From assembly GCF_022965805.1 (NCBI RefSeq), contig NC_133104.1, positions 41,398,682 through 41,462,681 of the forward strand: 64,000 nt of DNA, given 5' to 3'. Source of the stretch: Primulina eburnea (Eukaryota; Streptophyta; Magnoliopsida; Lamiales; Gesneriaceae). The notes beneath the pieces are model-generated. The model was not told the DNA's origin, did no database searches, and saw nothing but the letters and a program-made list of their open reading frames with translations. The position numbers and the translations under genes are program-made. Of the stretch, positions 36,877 through 47,536 are shown piece by piece; the stretch's first letter is position 1; each line of letters begins with the position of its first letter.

Positions 36877-38843
36877 AGAAGTCCATAAATAGTATTCGAT
36901 AATCGAGATGTCTCAAATTTAGATCGGTTAATCGGTCACTTAAACTCATTTTGAAGTATAATAACCTTGAACAATTGAGTTAATTTGTTTTTGGTAGATG
37001 AAGCGCTTACTATTAAGTTAAAAATTATACATGTCAACCAAGATACAACTTTATTTATTTATAATTGAGGTAATGAGAAGCACTTATTGAGGTTAAAGGA
37101 TCGGTATTGACATAGACTAATTTCGGGGATGTAGTGTCTATTGGATCTGGCTCATATTTCTTATAGACAACTTTATTTCCCACGATGACCACAGGGGCGA
37201 GTGGAATTGGTTCGGTAGGCATTATTGTAATTATTTCGCTAAAATGATGGTCATAAGTTTGAACACAAGTTACGCCCACCAGTCATGATAATTTGGGAAA
37301 AAAACTAGAAAAATGACGACAACAGTACAAATCAATTAAAACAAATATGATATAAAATATCGTTCAAAAATAAGCCTATAGAGCTGAAAAGCATATAAAA
37401 CAATTGTATCGCTTGAAACAAAGACAAATTTAACTGTAAGATCATGATGTACTTATGATTGTTAATACTTATGGCGTGACCGAGAAGAGAAACACCCTAT
37501 AAAGGTAGACTGGATACATCAGTATCAGCTAAGTGATCGAAACAGCTAAGCATAAATTTAGCGCATAAAAAATTAAAATTTATTATAGGAGATGAAATTA
37601 TATCTATATATATTATATCTAAAACCACAACATTATAAAAAATGCCCAGTGTAGGCACATCCCACCCGGGTATGTAGCCCGCCCCTGGCGACCATGTCCT
37701 TAACAAGAAAATATACCTGTTAAATCAGAGTCTTATTTAGGCCCCCTAGCTACAGATCAAGCATGCGACGTATGAGATTTCGCAGATCTAGCTACTCTCT
37801 ACTCTACACTTAACCACATCCCCCCCAAAAATTAGAATAGCTTATTGAGTTTTAACTAAGACTTACTATTTCACTTGTTATGATCAAAACTTACTATAGG
37901 TCAAAATTATAATTGTTAGCCAAAAGACAACATTATGTCCTTATAGTTTTGGCAGCTCAGAGTGTACCTACTTGGGTCTTATGGGTTGGGTGTTGTTAGG
38001 GCCATGAACGGGTATGTCTCCAGCATAGACAATATTATTTATCAAGATTTGATGTCACTCTTTTACGGCTCATCTAACCAACCAATTTGAACGACGCAAT
38101 GTTAACAGCTTGACGTAAAAGAACTTCCCAAGAGGTTACTCGTCTCAATAGTGCTACCTCATACACGGTTAACCTAACATTTTTATTAATATAAAACATA
38201 ACGATGAGATTTGAGACTTTATAGTTATATTTTTTTAATAATCAATATATAATTAAGGTAGCTACTAAATTACACACATACACAAAATTCAATCAAATTT
38301 GAATCCAAAACTTTACAAATCATGTCTACCATATATGCAATTTCGTATGTAGTTTCTAAAGAATCGTAAATTGTTAATCTATTTACGATTTTCTTTATTG
38401 GTAGCATTTCGTTTATGTATAAATTTTTATATTTTGATAACTATTGCTACTAATTATTATTTAATGGCTCTTGAAAACACAATTTAGCATATTCTTCAAA
38501 AATCAAGTTGATTGTAGTAGCACATTCAATGTTAACAAAACGACTTTCCTTTTGTATAATACAAAATCATGGGATGCAATCAAAACAAAAGATATTTCGA
38601 CTTATTTAGATTATTTAACATATTGGCAAATTAAAGTATGCAATAAATGAGGAATTATACATGTTTTTATTCGGCATGTTAAAAATGATGAACCCCAAAT
38701 TATGATATAGCATATTTATTATCGAATTCTTCGAAAAAACCATTATATATTCACTCATATATTTATCAATTTTTTTAAAAAAATGAGAAGCATAATAACC
38801 AGGAACAAACCTTTTCACTGCGTAAAAATGGGATCCCACAGAC
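36877..38843. repeat. Segmental tandem duplication, copy A
   Basis: About 1.97 kb, repeated directly downstream as copy B (38845-42366). Shared landmarks in order: AGAAGTCCATAAATA, GAGTTAATTTGTTTTTGGTA, a C-run beside a TRIM-like LTR end, TTATAGTTTTGGCAGCTCAGA, TTCCCAAGAGGTTACTCG, a hairpin AATCGTAAAT...ATTTACGATT, and the end CACTGCGTAAAAATGGGATCC. Copy A has an extra block near 37060-37620 that copy B lacks, but has neither MITE. No gene was recognised; a minus-strand frame at 37055-37279 is discussed as a finding. Confidence 0.8.
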
Positions 38844-38960
38844 TAAGAAGTCCATAAATAATATTCGAGAATCGAGATGTCTCCAATTTAGATCGATTAA
38901 GTCGGTCAATTAAACTCATTTTGAAATATAATAACCTTGAACAATTGAGTTAATTTGTTT

Positions 38961-39721
38961 TTGGTAAATGAAGCACTTACTATTAAGTTAAAAACTATAC
39001 ATGTCAACCAAGATACAATTTTATTTATTTATAATTGTGACAATGTAGAGTGTATTTATTTGGGTACTAATAGGTCGGGTTGTTGGACCTCTGTTCGACT
39101 AATGAGTTTGGGATGTATGTGCCTATTTGTTGGTGTTGTCTCATGACCATGTCTTTAACAAAGAAAATATTACCCGTTAAGATCAGATGTCATTTTTTTC
39201 TGTCACACATAGCTAATCAGATCAAGCAGCGCAACGTCTGCAGCGCGGAGTACGAGAATTTCTCAGGAGGCTACTCATCAGTACTACTCTCACTCATACA
39301 TACTTAACCCAACATTCACCCCCCAAAAAATATAGAAATATGCCTATTGGGAGATTTGAACTCATGAACTCGTTCTGATACTACTTGTTAGGATCAATCA
39401 CTTATCATTAGGCCAAAAACTATAGCTGTTAGCCAGAGAACAACATTATTTCCTTATAGTTTTGGCAGCTCAGAGTGACGTACTTGAGTTCTATGGGTTA
39501 GGACCATGAATACGGGGAGAAACGGGTCTATCTGCTGGTGATGTCTCATTTTCTACCGTCGGCCATGTCTCCAGAACAGACAATATTATCGATTAAGATT
39601 TAATGTCACTCTTTTACGGCCCACTTAACTAACCAATTTAAACGGCGGCTTGACGTAAAAGAACTTCCCAAGAGGTTACTCGTAGCAATACTACTATCAC
39701 TTATACACGATTAACCTAACA
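38961..39721 (-). mobile_element. Second TRIM-like retrotransposon, degenerate
   Basis: Read on the minus strand. A 5' LTR of about 336 bp (39721 down to 39386) starts TGTTAGGTTAA and ends CCTAACA. An imperfect tRNA-Met primer site follows (AGTATCAGAAC, near 39373-39384). A purine tract GGGGGGTGAA then precedes a second TGTTGGGTTAA at 39314, the start of the 3' LTR, which runs to about 38961. The LTRs are quite diverged from each other. The corresponding parts of copy A (about 37000-38181) carry the same, even more decayed element, so it predates the duplication. It is a different family from the TRIM at 23668. Confidence 0.55.
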
Positions 39722-39727
39722 TTTTTA

Positions 39728-39908
39728 GAGTAGGTCTCATGTGAGACCGTCTCACAGATCATAATCTGTGAGACGGGTCAACCATACTCATATTCACAAT
39801 AAAAAGTAATACTCTTAGCACAAAAAGTAATACTTTTTCACGGGTGACCCAAATAAGAGATCGTCTCACAAATACGACCCGTGAGACCGTCTCACACAAG
39901 TTTTTGCC
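39728..39908 (+). mobile_element. MITE, GAGTAGGTCTC family, in copy B
   Basis: 181 bp with the exact 9-bp duplication ACATTTTTA (39719-39727 and 39909-39917). The matching place in copy A (38177-38185) has a single ACATTTTTA and no insert, i.e. an empty site. The 3' part of this MITE is included in the 353-bp tandem unit. Confidence 0.9.
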
Positions 39909-41179
39909 ACATTTTTATTAATATAAAACATAACAAGATAAGATTTGAGACTTTATTGCCATATTTTTTAATAATCAATATATAATTAAGGTAGTTACTA
40001 AATTACACACATGCACAAAATTCAATCAAATTTGAATCCAAAACTTTACAAATCATGTCTACCATATATACGCAATTTCGTATGGAGTTTCTAAAATAAA
40101 TTGATACTTTCAGATTGCCATGAGACGGGTCAACCATACTCATATTCACAATAAAAAGTAATACTCTTAGCACAAAAAGTAATACTTTTTCACGGGTGAC
40201 CCAAATAAGAGATCGTCTCACAAATACGACCCGTGAGACCGTCTCACACAAGTTTTTGCCACATTTTTATTAATATAAAACATAACAAGATAAGATTTGA
40301 GACTTTATTGCCATATTTTTTTAATAATCAATATATAATTAAGGTAGTTACTAAATTACACACATGCACAAAATTCAATCAAATTTGAATCCAAAACTTT
40401 ACAAATCATGTCTACCATATATACGCAATTTCGTATGGAGTTTCTAAAATAAATTGATACTTTCAGATTGCCATGAGACGGGTCAACCATACTCATATTC
40501 ACAATAAAAAGTAATACTCTTAGCACAAAAAGTAATACTTTTTCACGGGTGACCCAAATAAGAGATCGTCTCACAAATACGACCCGTGAGACCGTCTCAC
40601 ACAAGTTTTTGCCACATTTTTATTAATATAAAACGTAACAAGATAAGATTTGAGACTTTATTGCCATATTTTTTTAATAATCAATATATAATTAAGGTAG
40701 TTACTAAATTACACACATGCACAAAATTCAATCAAATTTGAATCCAAAACTTTACAAATCATGTCTACCATATATACGCAATTTCGTATGGAGTTTCTAA
40801 AATAAATTGATACTTTCAGATTGCCATGAGACGGGTCAACCATACTCATATTCACAATAAAAAGTAATACTCTTAGCACAAAAAGTAATACTTTTTCACG
40901 GGTGACCCAAATAAGAGATCGTCTCACAAATACGACCCGTGAGACCGTCTCACACAAGTTTTTGCCACATTTTTATTAATATAAAACATAACAAGATAAG
41001 ATTTGAGACTTTATTGCCATATTTTTTTAATAATCAATATATAATTAAGGTAGTTACTAAATTACACACATGCACAAAATTCAATCAAATTTGAATCCAA
41101 AACTTTACAAATCATGTCTACCATATATACGCAATTTCGTATGGAGTTTCTAAAATAAATTGATACTTTCAGATTGCCA
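39769..41179. repeat. 353-bp tandem array, four units
   Basis: Units start with TGAGACGGGTCAACC at 39769, 40121, 40474 and 40827 (steps 352, 353, 353) and are nearly identical. Each unit joins about 140 bp of MITE 3' end to about 210 bp of flanking DNA ending TTTCAGATTGCCA. The first unit runs on from the complete MITE, so the array grew from that insertion. Three identical 82-residue frames (40003, 40356, 40709, minus strand) are by-products of the repeat and are not proteins. Confidence 0.92.
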
Positions 41180-41510
41180 AATAAATCTCTCCCCCCCCCC
41201 TATGGAGTTTTTAAAATAAATTGATACTTTCAGATTGCCAAATAAATCTCTCCCAAATAAAAAGTAATACTCTTAGCACAAAAAGTAATACTTTTTCACG
41301 GGTGACCCAAATAAGAGATCGTCTCACAAATACGACCCGTGAGACCGTCTCACACAAGTTTTTGCCACATTTTTATTAATATAAAACATAACAAGATAAG
41401 ATTTGAGACTTTATTGCCATATTTTTTTAATAATCAATATATAATTAAGGTAGTTACTAAATTACACACATGCACAAAATTCAATCAAATTTGAATCCAA
41501 AACTTTACAA
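41180..41510. repeat. Partial fifth unit and rearranged junction of the array
   Basis: A C-run (41190-41199) separates two short copies of the TTTTAAAATAAATTGATAC...GATTGCCA tail, each followed by AATAAATCTCTCCC. A partial fifth unit then runs from about 41256 to 41510. It looks like the break-repair edge of the array. Confidence 0.65.
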
Positions 41511-41698
41511 TTTAAAACAGACTTTTCAAGTAATTAAATATTATTTAATGGATGAAAACGAGAAAATTTATAACCCCGATCCATGCAGTAACATTATTTT
41601 CACTTTGAATTGGTATTTTTTCCATCCCCATTTTTGTCAAACAATACTTAGTCTTGGTCAGTTTATTTGTGAAAATATATGTATAGCCAAAAGTGCAC

Positions 41699-41764
41699 AT
41701 CGTAAATTGTTAATCTATTTACGATTTTCCCCCGAATCGTAAATTGTTAATCTATTTACGATTT
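41699..41764. repeat. Two head-to-tail hairpin units
   Basis: The sequence AATCGTAAAT-TGTTAATCT-ATTTACGATT, with a 10-bp perfect stem, occurs twice in a row. Copy A has only one (38362-38390), so this is a local duplication in copy B. Confidence 0.6.
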
Positions 41765-41899
41765 TCTTTATTGGTAGCATTTCGTAAGTAGGTTATTTCT
41801 TGAAAACACAATTTAGCATATTCTTCAAAAATCAAGTTGATTAATGTTGCAGCACTTTCAAAGTTAACAAAACGACTTTCCTTTTGTATAATACAAAAT

Positions 41900-42081
41900 G
41901 AGTGAGTCTCATGTGAGACCGTCTCACGGATCATAATCTGTGAGGCGGGTCAATCCTACCCATATTCACAATAAAAAGTAATACTTTTAGCATAAAAAGT
42001 AATAATTTTTCATAGATGACCCAAATAAGAGATCCGTCTCACAAATACGACCCGTGAAACCGTCTCACACAAGTTTTTGTC
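41900..42081 (+). mobile_element. MITE, GAGTAGGTCTC family, with empty-site counterpart
   Basis: 182 bp with the exact 9-bp duplication ATACAAAAT (41891-41899 and 42082-42090). Copy A has one uninterrupted ATACAAAAT at 38559-38567, giving a direct comparison of filled and empty site. Confidence 0.93.
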
Positions 42082-42486
42082 ATACAAAATCATGAGATGC
42101 AATCAAAACAAAAGATATTTCGACTTATTTAGATTATTTAACATATTGGCAAATTAAATTATGTGATAAATGAGGAATTATATAAGCTTTTATTCGGCAT
42201 GTTAAAAATGATGAACCCGGAATTATGATATTGCATATTTATCATCGAATTCTTCGAAAAACCCATTATATATTCATTCATATATTTATCAATTTTTTTT
42301 AAAAAAATGAGAAGCATGATAACCAGGAACAAACCTTTTCACTGCGTAAAAATGGGATCCAACAGACTACCTGCTTAATCACGGTATAATGAACTGAAGC
42401 ACCCCCCCCCCCTCTCGTCTGACTTACAGAACAAGAACGAGAAAGAAAAGTACTTGAAAAGACGAGAAAGTGCATATGTTAGAAAC

Positions 42487-42822
42487 TCAAAGCACTGAAG
42501 GGATCGTCGAACCAACAGTTGTGCCCCGTTTGGCACGCAGCAATTGCTTCCAAGATTTCAACGCACAGTTAACTTGCTTGCAGATATCAGATTTAGCAGA
42601 GGAAACTGCGGAAACGAAACCCCTTTTCATCTTCTTCAGCCTCCTGCCAATCTTGATTTTTAATCGAACTATTCTAATTCTGAGCCATGATGATGATCTC
42701 CTCGTATTGTCTGCTTTCTGCAAAGTCTTGTAAATCAAGAACTGCGCCAGCCTGTGCTGTGTTTCTTGGGGATCTTCTTGTCCAATCCTTGAGTAAGAGT
42801 ATGGCCTCTTCGAAACAGCCAT
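42487..42822 (-). CDS. Small basic plant protein of unknown function
   Basis: Intronless, 111 residues, start at 42822 just downstream of a TATA box. The protein is Lys/Arg-rich. Its middle (SSSWLRIRIVRLKIKIGRRL) is a strongly basic amphipathic stretch, followed by KKMKRGFVSAVSSAKSD and a Trp-containing C-terminal part. No signal peptide or clear membrane segment. The conserved-looking composition, proper promoter spacing and short 5' leader suggest a real gene. It resembles small uncharacterised plant proteins beginning MAVSKRPYS, but I cannot name a family or function. Confidence 0.65.
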   Translation of the reverse strand: MAVSKRPYSYSRIGQEDPQETQHRLAQFLIYKTLQKADNTRRSSSWLRIRIVRLKIKIGRRLKKMKRGFVSAVSSAKSDICKQVNCALKSWKQLLRAKRGTTVGSTIPSVL

Positions 42823-42871
42823 TTTAACTTGGAGATGGAGAAGCGATCAGGGAAGGTTGTCTTAGACTGCA

Positions 42872-42880
42872 GGATTTATA
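42872..42880 (-). promoter_or_regulatory. TATA box of the small basic protein gene
   Basis: TATAAATCC on the minus strand, 50 bases before the start codon at 42822, giving a short leader. Confidence 0.6.
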
Positions 42881-43174
42881 GGGAGTAGCTGTATAGTTAT
42901 ATTTATTTCTATAGTTTTAGTTTAGTCTTATTAGAAATAAAAAAATAATAAAATTAGTCTTTTTAATATATTATAATTATAATATGAATTTATTAAATGA
43001 CATGAATATTATAATTGATGCATTTATTTGTTATTATCAATAATTAAGGTCTATTAGTTCGTCTAAAAAAGGACTAATAGTATAATAGAGCAGATAATTT
43101 TGATAGTATATACGTAATCTATATCAAATATATTGAGTATCAACGTCGAAAGTGGGGTTAGACGTAAATTTAAA

Positions 43175-43331
43175 GAGTAGGTCTCTTGTGAGACGGTCTC
43201 ACTAATCTTTATTTGTGAGACGGGTCAACCCTACCGATATTCATAATAAAAAGTAATACTCTTAAACATAAAAAATAATATTTTTTCATGGACGGTCCAA
43301 ATAAGGTAGTCGTCTCACACAAGTTTTTGCT
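43175..43331 (+). mobile_element. MITE, GAGTAGGTCTC family, internally deleted
   Basis: 157 bp between AAATTTAAA (43166-43174) and AATTTTAAA (43332-43340), matching at 8 of 9 positions. Compared with full copies, part of the 3' inverted motif is missing. Confidence 0.8.
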
Positions 43332-43691
43332 AATTTTAAATCAAACTTCCAATTAAGACAAAAAGTTACTAATATTGCATAATTAGTATTTTATCCGTGT
43401 GCATTTTATGTTATGTAATTAATGAATATAATTAATATGTATTAGTATTTGAATATTTATTAAAAATTTTGATTTAATACCTATTGAATATACTTAAATT
43501 TTAAATATTGTTACAAAAAACTATTATAAAAAATATTTATATCATTTGAGATAATCTTAAATGAGGAGAACAATTTTTTGCCTTTAAATTGAGTTTTTTT
43601 TTATTATTTTGGCTTAATTAAACTGTCACTAATACAAAAAGAAAAAGAAAAAATCTAAAAAATCATATATTATTTTGTCTATTAAGTTCTA
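43332..43691. other. AT-rich DNA between two MITEs
   Basis: No gene recognised. Confidence 0.4.
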
Positions 43692-43894
43692 GGCAAAAAC
43701 TTGTGTGAGACGGTCTCTCGGGTCGTATCTGTGAGACGGATCTCTTATTTGGATCACCCATGCAAAAGTATTACTTTTTATGCTAAAAATATTACTTTTT
43801 ATGCTAAAAATATTACTTTTTATTATGAATATGGGTAGAGTTGACCCGTCTCACAGATTATGATCCATGAGACGGTCTCACATAAGACCTACTC
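43692..43894 (-). mobile_element. MITE, GAGTAGGTCTC family, reverse orientation
   Basis: 203 bp, starting GGCAAAAACTTGTGTGAGACGG and ending ACCTACTC on the plus strand. Exact 9-bp duplication TAAGTTCTA (43683-43691 and 43895-43903). It is longer than the consensus because the TATTACTTTTTATGC word is repeated three times in its core. Confidence 0.92.
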
Positions 43895-43903
43895 TAAGTT
43901 CTA

Positions 43904-45193
43904 ATTAAGATTATTAATAACAATAGCAATTTATAGACAATCATTATACCAAAATTCACCGATTGACACTTTTTTAAAAAGTTTGAAAATATAATATTAT
44001 AAAAAAATTATATTTGATTTAATATATTAAAGTGAACTCTCTTCATATCAAATTGATATTATATTATATTCAAAAGATAAGTATCTGTATTAAAGTGTGT
44101 TTCAGTTTGGTGAAGAAACAGTGCATGTGGTTGAAAATTGTGATATCCGATTGAATTTATTGAGCAGAATTGTGCTGGCCAAGGGGCACACCATTTTCTT
44201 TCTTTTACACAGTCAAATAAATACACCGGTTGAACTTATTTGAAAACACTGTACCTCTTCCACAACCCAAAATGTCCAAATTTTTGGTAAACAAAAATAT
44301 TAGACCAGACACCGACACACAATATTTTGGGCCCTACTGTAATTTTCGTGTACATGCTCTGCTGGAAGACGATAAGATAAGACTTTGAAAGCTAATATTG
44401 AGTTCACAAGTCATTCGCCACTCTTTGCTTTTGGAGTTTTGACTCCTAATATTGCTCTATTATGTATATTGTGGGAATATGTTTTAGAAAATAAATAAAC
44501 ATCAATCAAACGTGTGCCCATTAGTCTTCATAGTGCGTAACGGTTTGTTGTCTTTTATAGATGTAGTCAAACAATGGAAAAAACAAAAAAATCTAAATAG
44601 AAAAACAGAAAACCAAATCAAACCAAACTGATTTTGGATATAAACATTAAAACTTCAAGTTTATGTGGTTTGATATATGACTGATTAAAACTTCCAAGTT
44701 TATGTGATTTGATTTGGGATTATATATTTTGTAAGATGATATTTAGTGAACTAAGTATATTTTTGTCAGTTTTAGTTGATTATTACTTGTTAACTCTACA
44801 TTTTGTGTGTCAAAACCGAACAACTGATGAACACCCTAGGTTTTATTACATGATGCTCTACAGTTTTCATGTTTTCTCATTCTTGCTGGGGTGGACTCCG
44901 AAAGATTCAAGAGTCTGACAAGAGCAACAGCAACCCTGAAAACAAAAGCCATTAACAGGAAATAGCGATTTTATTCAACAAAACTCGTTCGAGGCATCTT
45001 CGTTCTTACCAGATACAAACAAGTGATATATTATGCATCTACATCACGTACAAAGAACAAGCAGGCTCTTTGCAAATGGACTCCGACTCAACACGACACA
45101 TTTTTACAGATCAAAATTAATTATCAAACAAATATCTAGTGGTTTAAGAAACATACGAGTGTCGTAGTGTCGTTTCTTTACAGTTGTTGCAGC
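43904..45193. other. Intergenic DNA downstream of the SufB gene
   Basis: No gene recognised. The part from about 44940 to 45193 should contain the 3' UTR of the leftward SufB gene. Confidence 0.4.
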
Positions 45194-47536
45194 TTAACCA
45201 ACCGATCCTTCCAGTTTCAAGCTCAAGAGCTGGTTGACCTCGGCGCCAAATTCATCTGGAAGTTCATTGAAGACGTCCCGGCAGAACCCAGAGATCATGG
45301 AAGCCATCGCTTTCTCATAATCAATACCTCTTTGTCGGAAGTAAAATAACTGGTCATCACCAATCTTCGAGGTGGTGGCTTCATGTTCCACACGAGCTGA
45401 AGGGTTTTTCGCCTGTTAAGAGAACAAGTTGAGTTGATAGACAACCTTAGAATCTAAAAAGAAACTTCTGGATTAGTTTTGTGATGGTTCCAGCTTTTAC
45501 ATTTCAGGCGTAATAGCTAATTATACTATCAAACTTTTGGGACACACATGAACGAGCACCATACCTACAATATCTTCAAAAACCAAGAATATATGAGCAA
45601 ATTCAATCCCCTTCCCTAGACACGAAAACCTAAGACAACTAAAATCCAGGAAGCTTAGAGCTGTATCTTGCCCGTTGTCACCAGGACTATTGCACCCTCA
45701 ACAAACAGAGACAAGATATGAGATATTGAGATTACTATTATCATATCACCTTACCACACTCAATATGAGCGTCGGATAAAATTTATTTATTTCCACAAAA
45801 TTCCCAAACTATCCAAATTAAAACAGCAAAGATATACCAGGTGAGAATGTAAAGGAAAAGAATAAACAAATTCAGTAGGAGCTTATAATTTTGAATTTCA
45901 ATTTCGACCACATCATTCCAACATCAAAATGGAGCCCAGATCATGAAACAAAACCAACTGAGGTGCAAGGGTCCAATCACTACGTGCCAATCTTTAATAC
46001 AAAACCAATTAGACCAGCTTGAACAATCACATATCAAACCAACAAAACCATACAAAAGAAAAGAACGTAACATCTAGAGCAAACAAAATGCAGAGAATTT
46101 CAAATAAATACCTGAATATATGGATAAGTATTGGCAGCTGCATTACTTCCGATAAGCATAGAGTCGCATTGAGAGGAATTCCGAGCGTTATCTGCATTGG
46201 ACAATACTTGGACTAGACCTCTATAACAATTCCTTGAATGCCCAGCAGAAATTCCTTTCGAAATGATTCTACTCTTAGTATTCTTCCCTTTATGTATCAT
46301 CTTTGTCCCCGTATCAGCCTGCTGATAGTTATTGGTCAATGCCACAGAATAAAATTCACCAACAGATTCATCACCCTCTAAGACAACACTTGGGTACTTC
46401 CACGTAATAGCAGAACCCGTCTCAACTTGTGTCCAGGATATCCTGGATCGAGCTCCAGCACACAAACCTCTCTTGGTCACAAAATTATAGATCCCTCCTC
46501 TCCCCTGAGCATCGCCCGCATACCAATTCTGAACCGTGGAATACTTAATCTCGGCACCGGCATGGCAATACAACTCCACCACTGCTGCATGTAACTGATT
46601 AGTATCATATGAAGGAGCAGTGCACCCCTCTAAGTACTCCACTGAACTTCCTTCATCTGCAACTATCAAGGTCCTCTCAAACTGCCCAGTTTCCAAGGCA
46701 TTTATCCTAAAATATGTCGAGATTTGCATAGGACACTTTGTGTTCTTAGGTATGTAAACAAACGAACCATCACTAAACACTGCTGAATTCAAAGCTGCAT
46801 AAAAGTTATCATCTGCAGGGACAATTCTCCCCAAATACTTTCTAACCAAATCTGGATACTCTTTGACAGCTTCAGAAATAGAGCAGAAGATCACGCCAGC
46901 CTTCTCTAAAGTCTTCCTATGTGTAGTGGCAATAGAAACACTGTCAAGAACCGCATCCACCGCTACGTTAGCCAATCGATTCCTTTCATTCAAAGGAATC
47001 CCGAGCTTATCAAAGTATCTGACAAGCTCCGGGTCAGCCTCATCAAGACTATTCAAAGTTGGCTTCTTTATTGGCTCAGAATAATAACAGAGATCTTGAA
47101 AATCAATTCTAGGGTACTGATTATCAGACCATTTAGGCTCTTTCATATTGCAAAATCTCTCATAAGATTTCAATCTAAACTTCAACATCCAATCGGGCTC
47201 ACCCTTTCTTGAAGAAATTAACCTAACAGTTTCCTCAGAGAGCCCCTTGGGGATGGAAAATGAATCAATCTCCTGCGTGAAACCCCATTTATAGTCTCTT
47301 TTCAAGAATTTGTGAAGTGGGTCATCGTCATCTGCAGTCGATGTATCCTTACTCGGGGAATGGACGGTGGTATGTGAATCATAGCTGACGTCGGCCCTAA
47401 TCTTGTGAACACCTCTTGAATTGAGGTTTCTGATAAAGGGAGATCTGAGGCTGGAGTGAAATAGAGACCCTTTGGACAGTTCTGATATGGGTTGTGGAGA
47501 GAAGGGTGAAATTCCGTTGGAGAGAAGAGCAGCCAT
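45194..47536 (-). CDS. ABCI8: Plastid SufB, Fe-S cluster scaffold (ABCI8)
   Basis: Two exons: 47536-46112 and 45412-45194, GT-AG, together 547 residues. SufB is the scaffold subunit of the SufBC2D complex that assembles Fe-S clusters in the chloroplast stroma. Residues 1 to about 55 are Ser-rich and poor in acids, fitting a transit peptide. The core follows bacterial SufB closely: [84 protein letters not shown]. The cysteine in SSQCDSML (Cys457) corresponds to the essential E. coli SufB Cys405, and the histidine in [11 protein letters not shown] (His485) to the conserved His beside the SufB-SufD interface. The intron falls between these two residues. The frame is open upstream to 47806, but that stretch translates a (GT)n repeat, so the start at 47536 is preferred. 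Confidence 0.95.

Larger units (their letters stand above)
38845..42366. repeat. Segmental tandem duplication, copy B (expanded)
   Basis: Direct repeat of copy A, grown to about 3.5 kb by two MITE insertions (39728-39908 and 41900-42081) and by amplification of a 353-bp unit (39769-41179). Identity to copy A is high but clearly imperfect, with scattered substitutions and small indels, so the duplication is not very recent. Confidence 0.8.

Noticed and set aside
40003..40957. Three identical 82-residue minus-strand frames at a 353-bp spacing
   Set aside because: They are translations of the MITE-derived satellite unit, begin outside any promoter context and resemble no protein.
39769..41179. 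Regular repeats resembling a CRISPR array
   Set aside because: The whole 353-bp unit is repeated without spacers, and the host is a plant nuclear genome.
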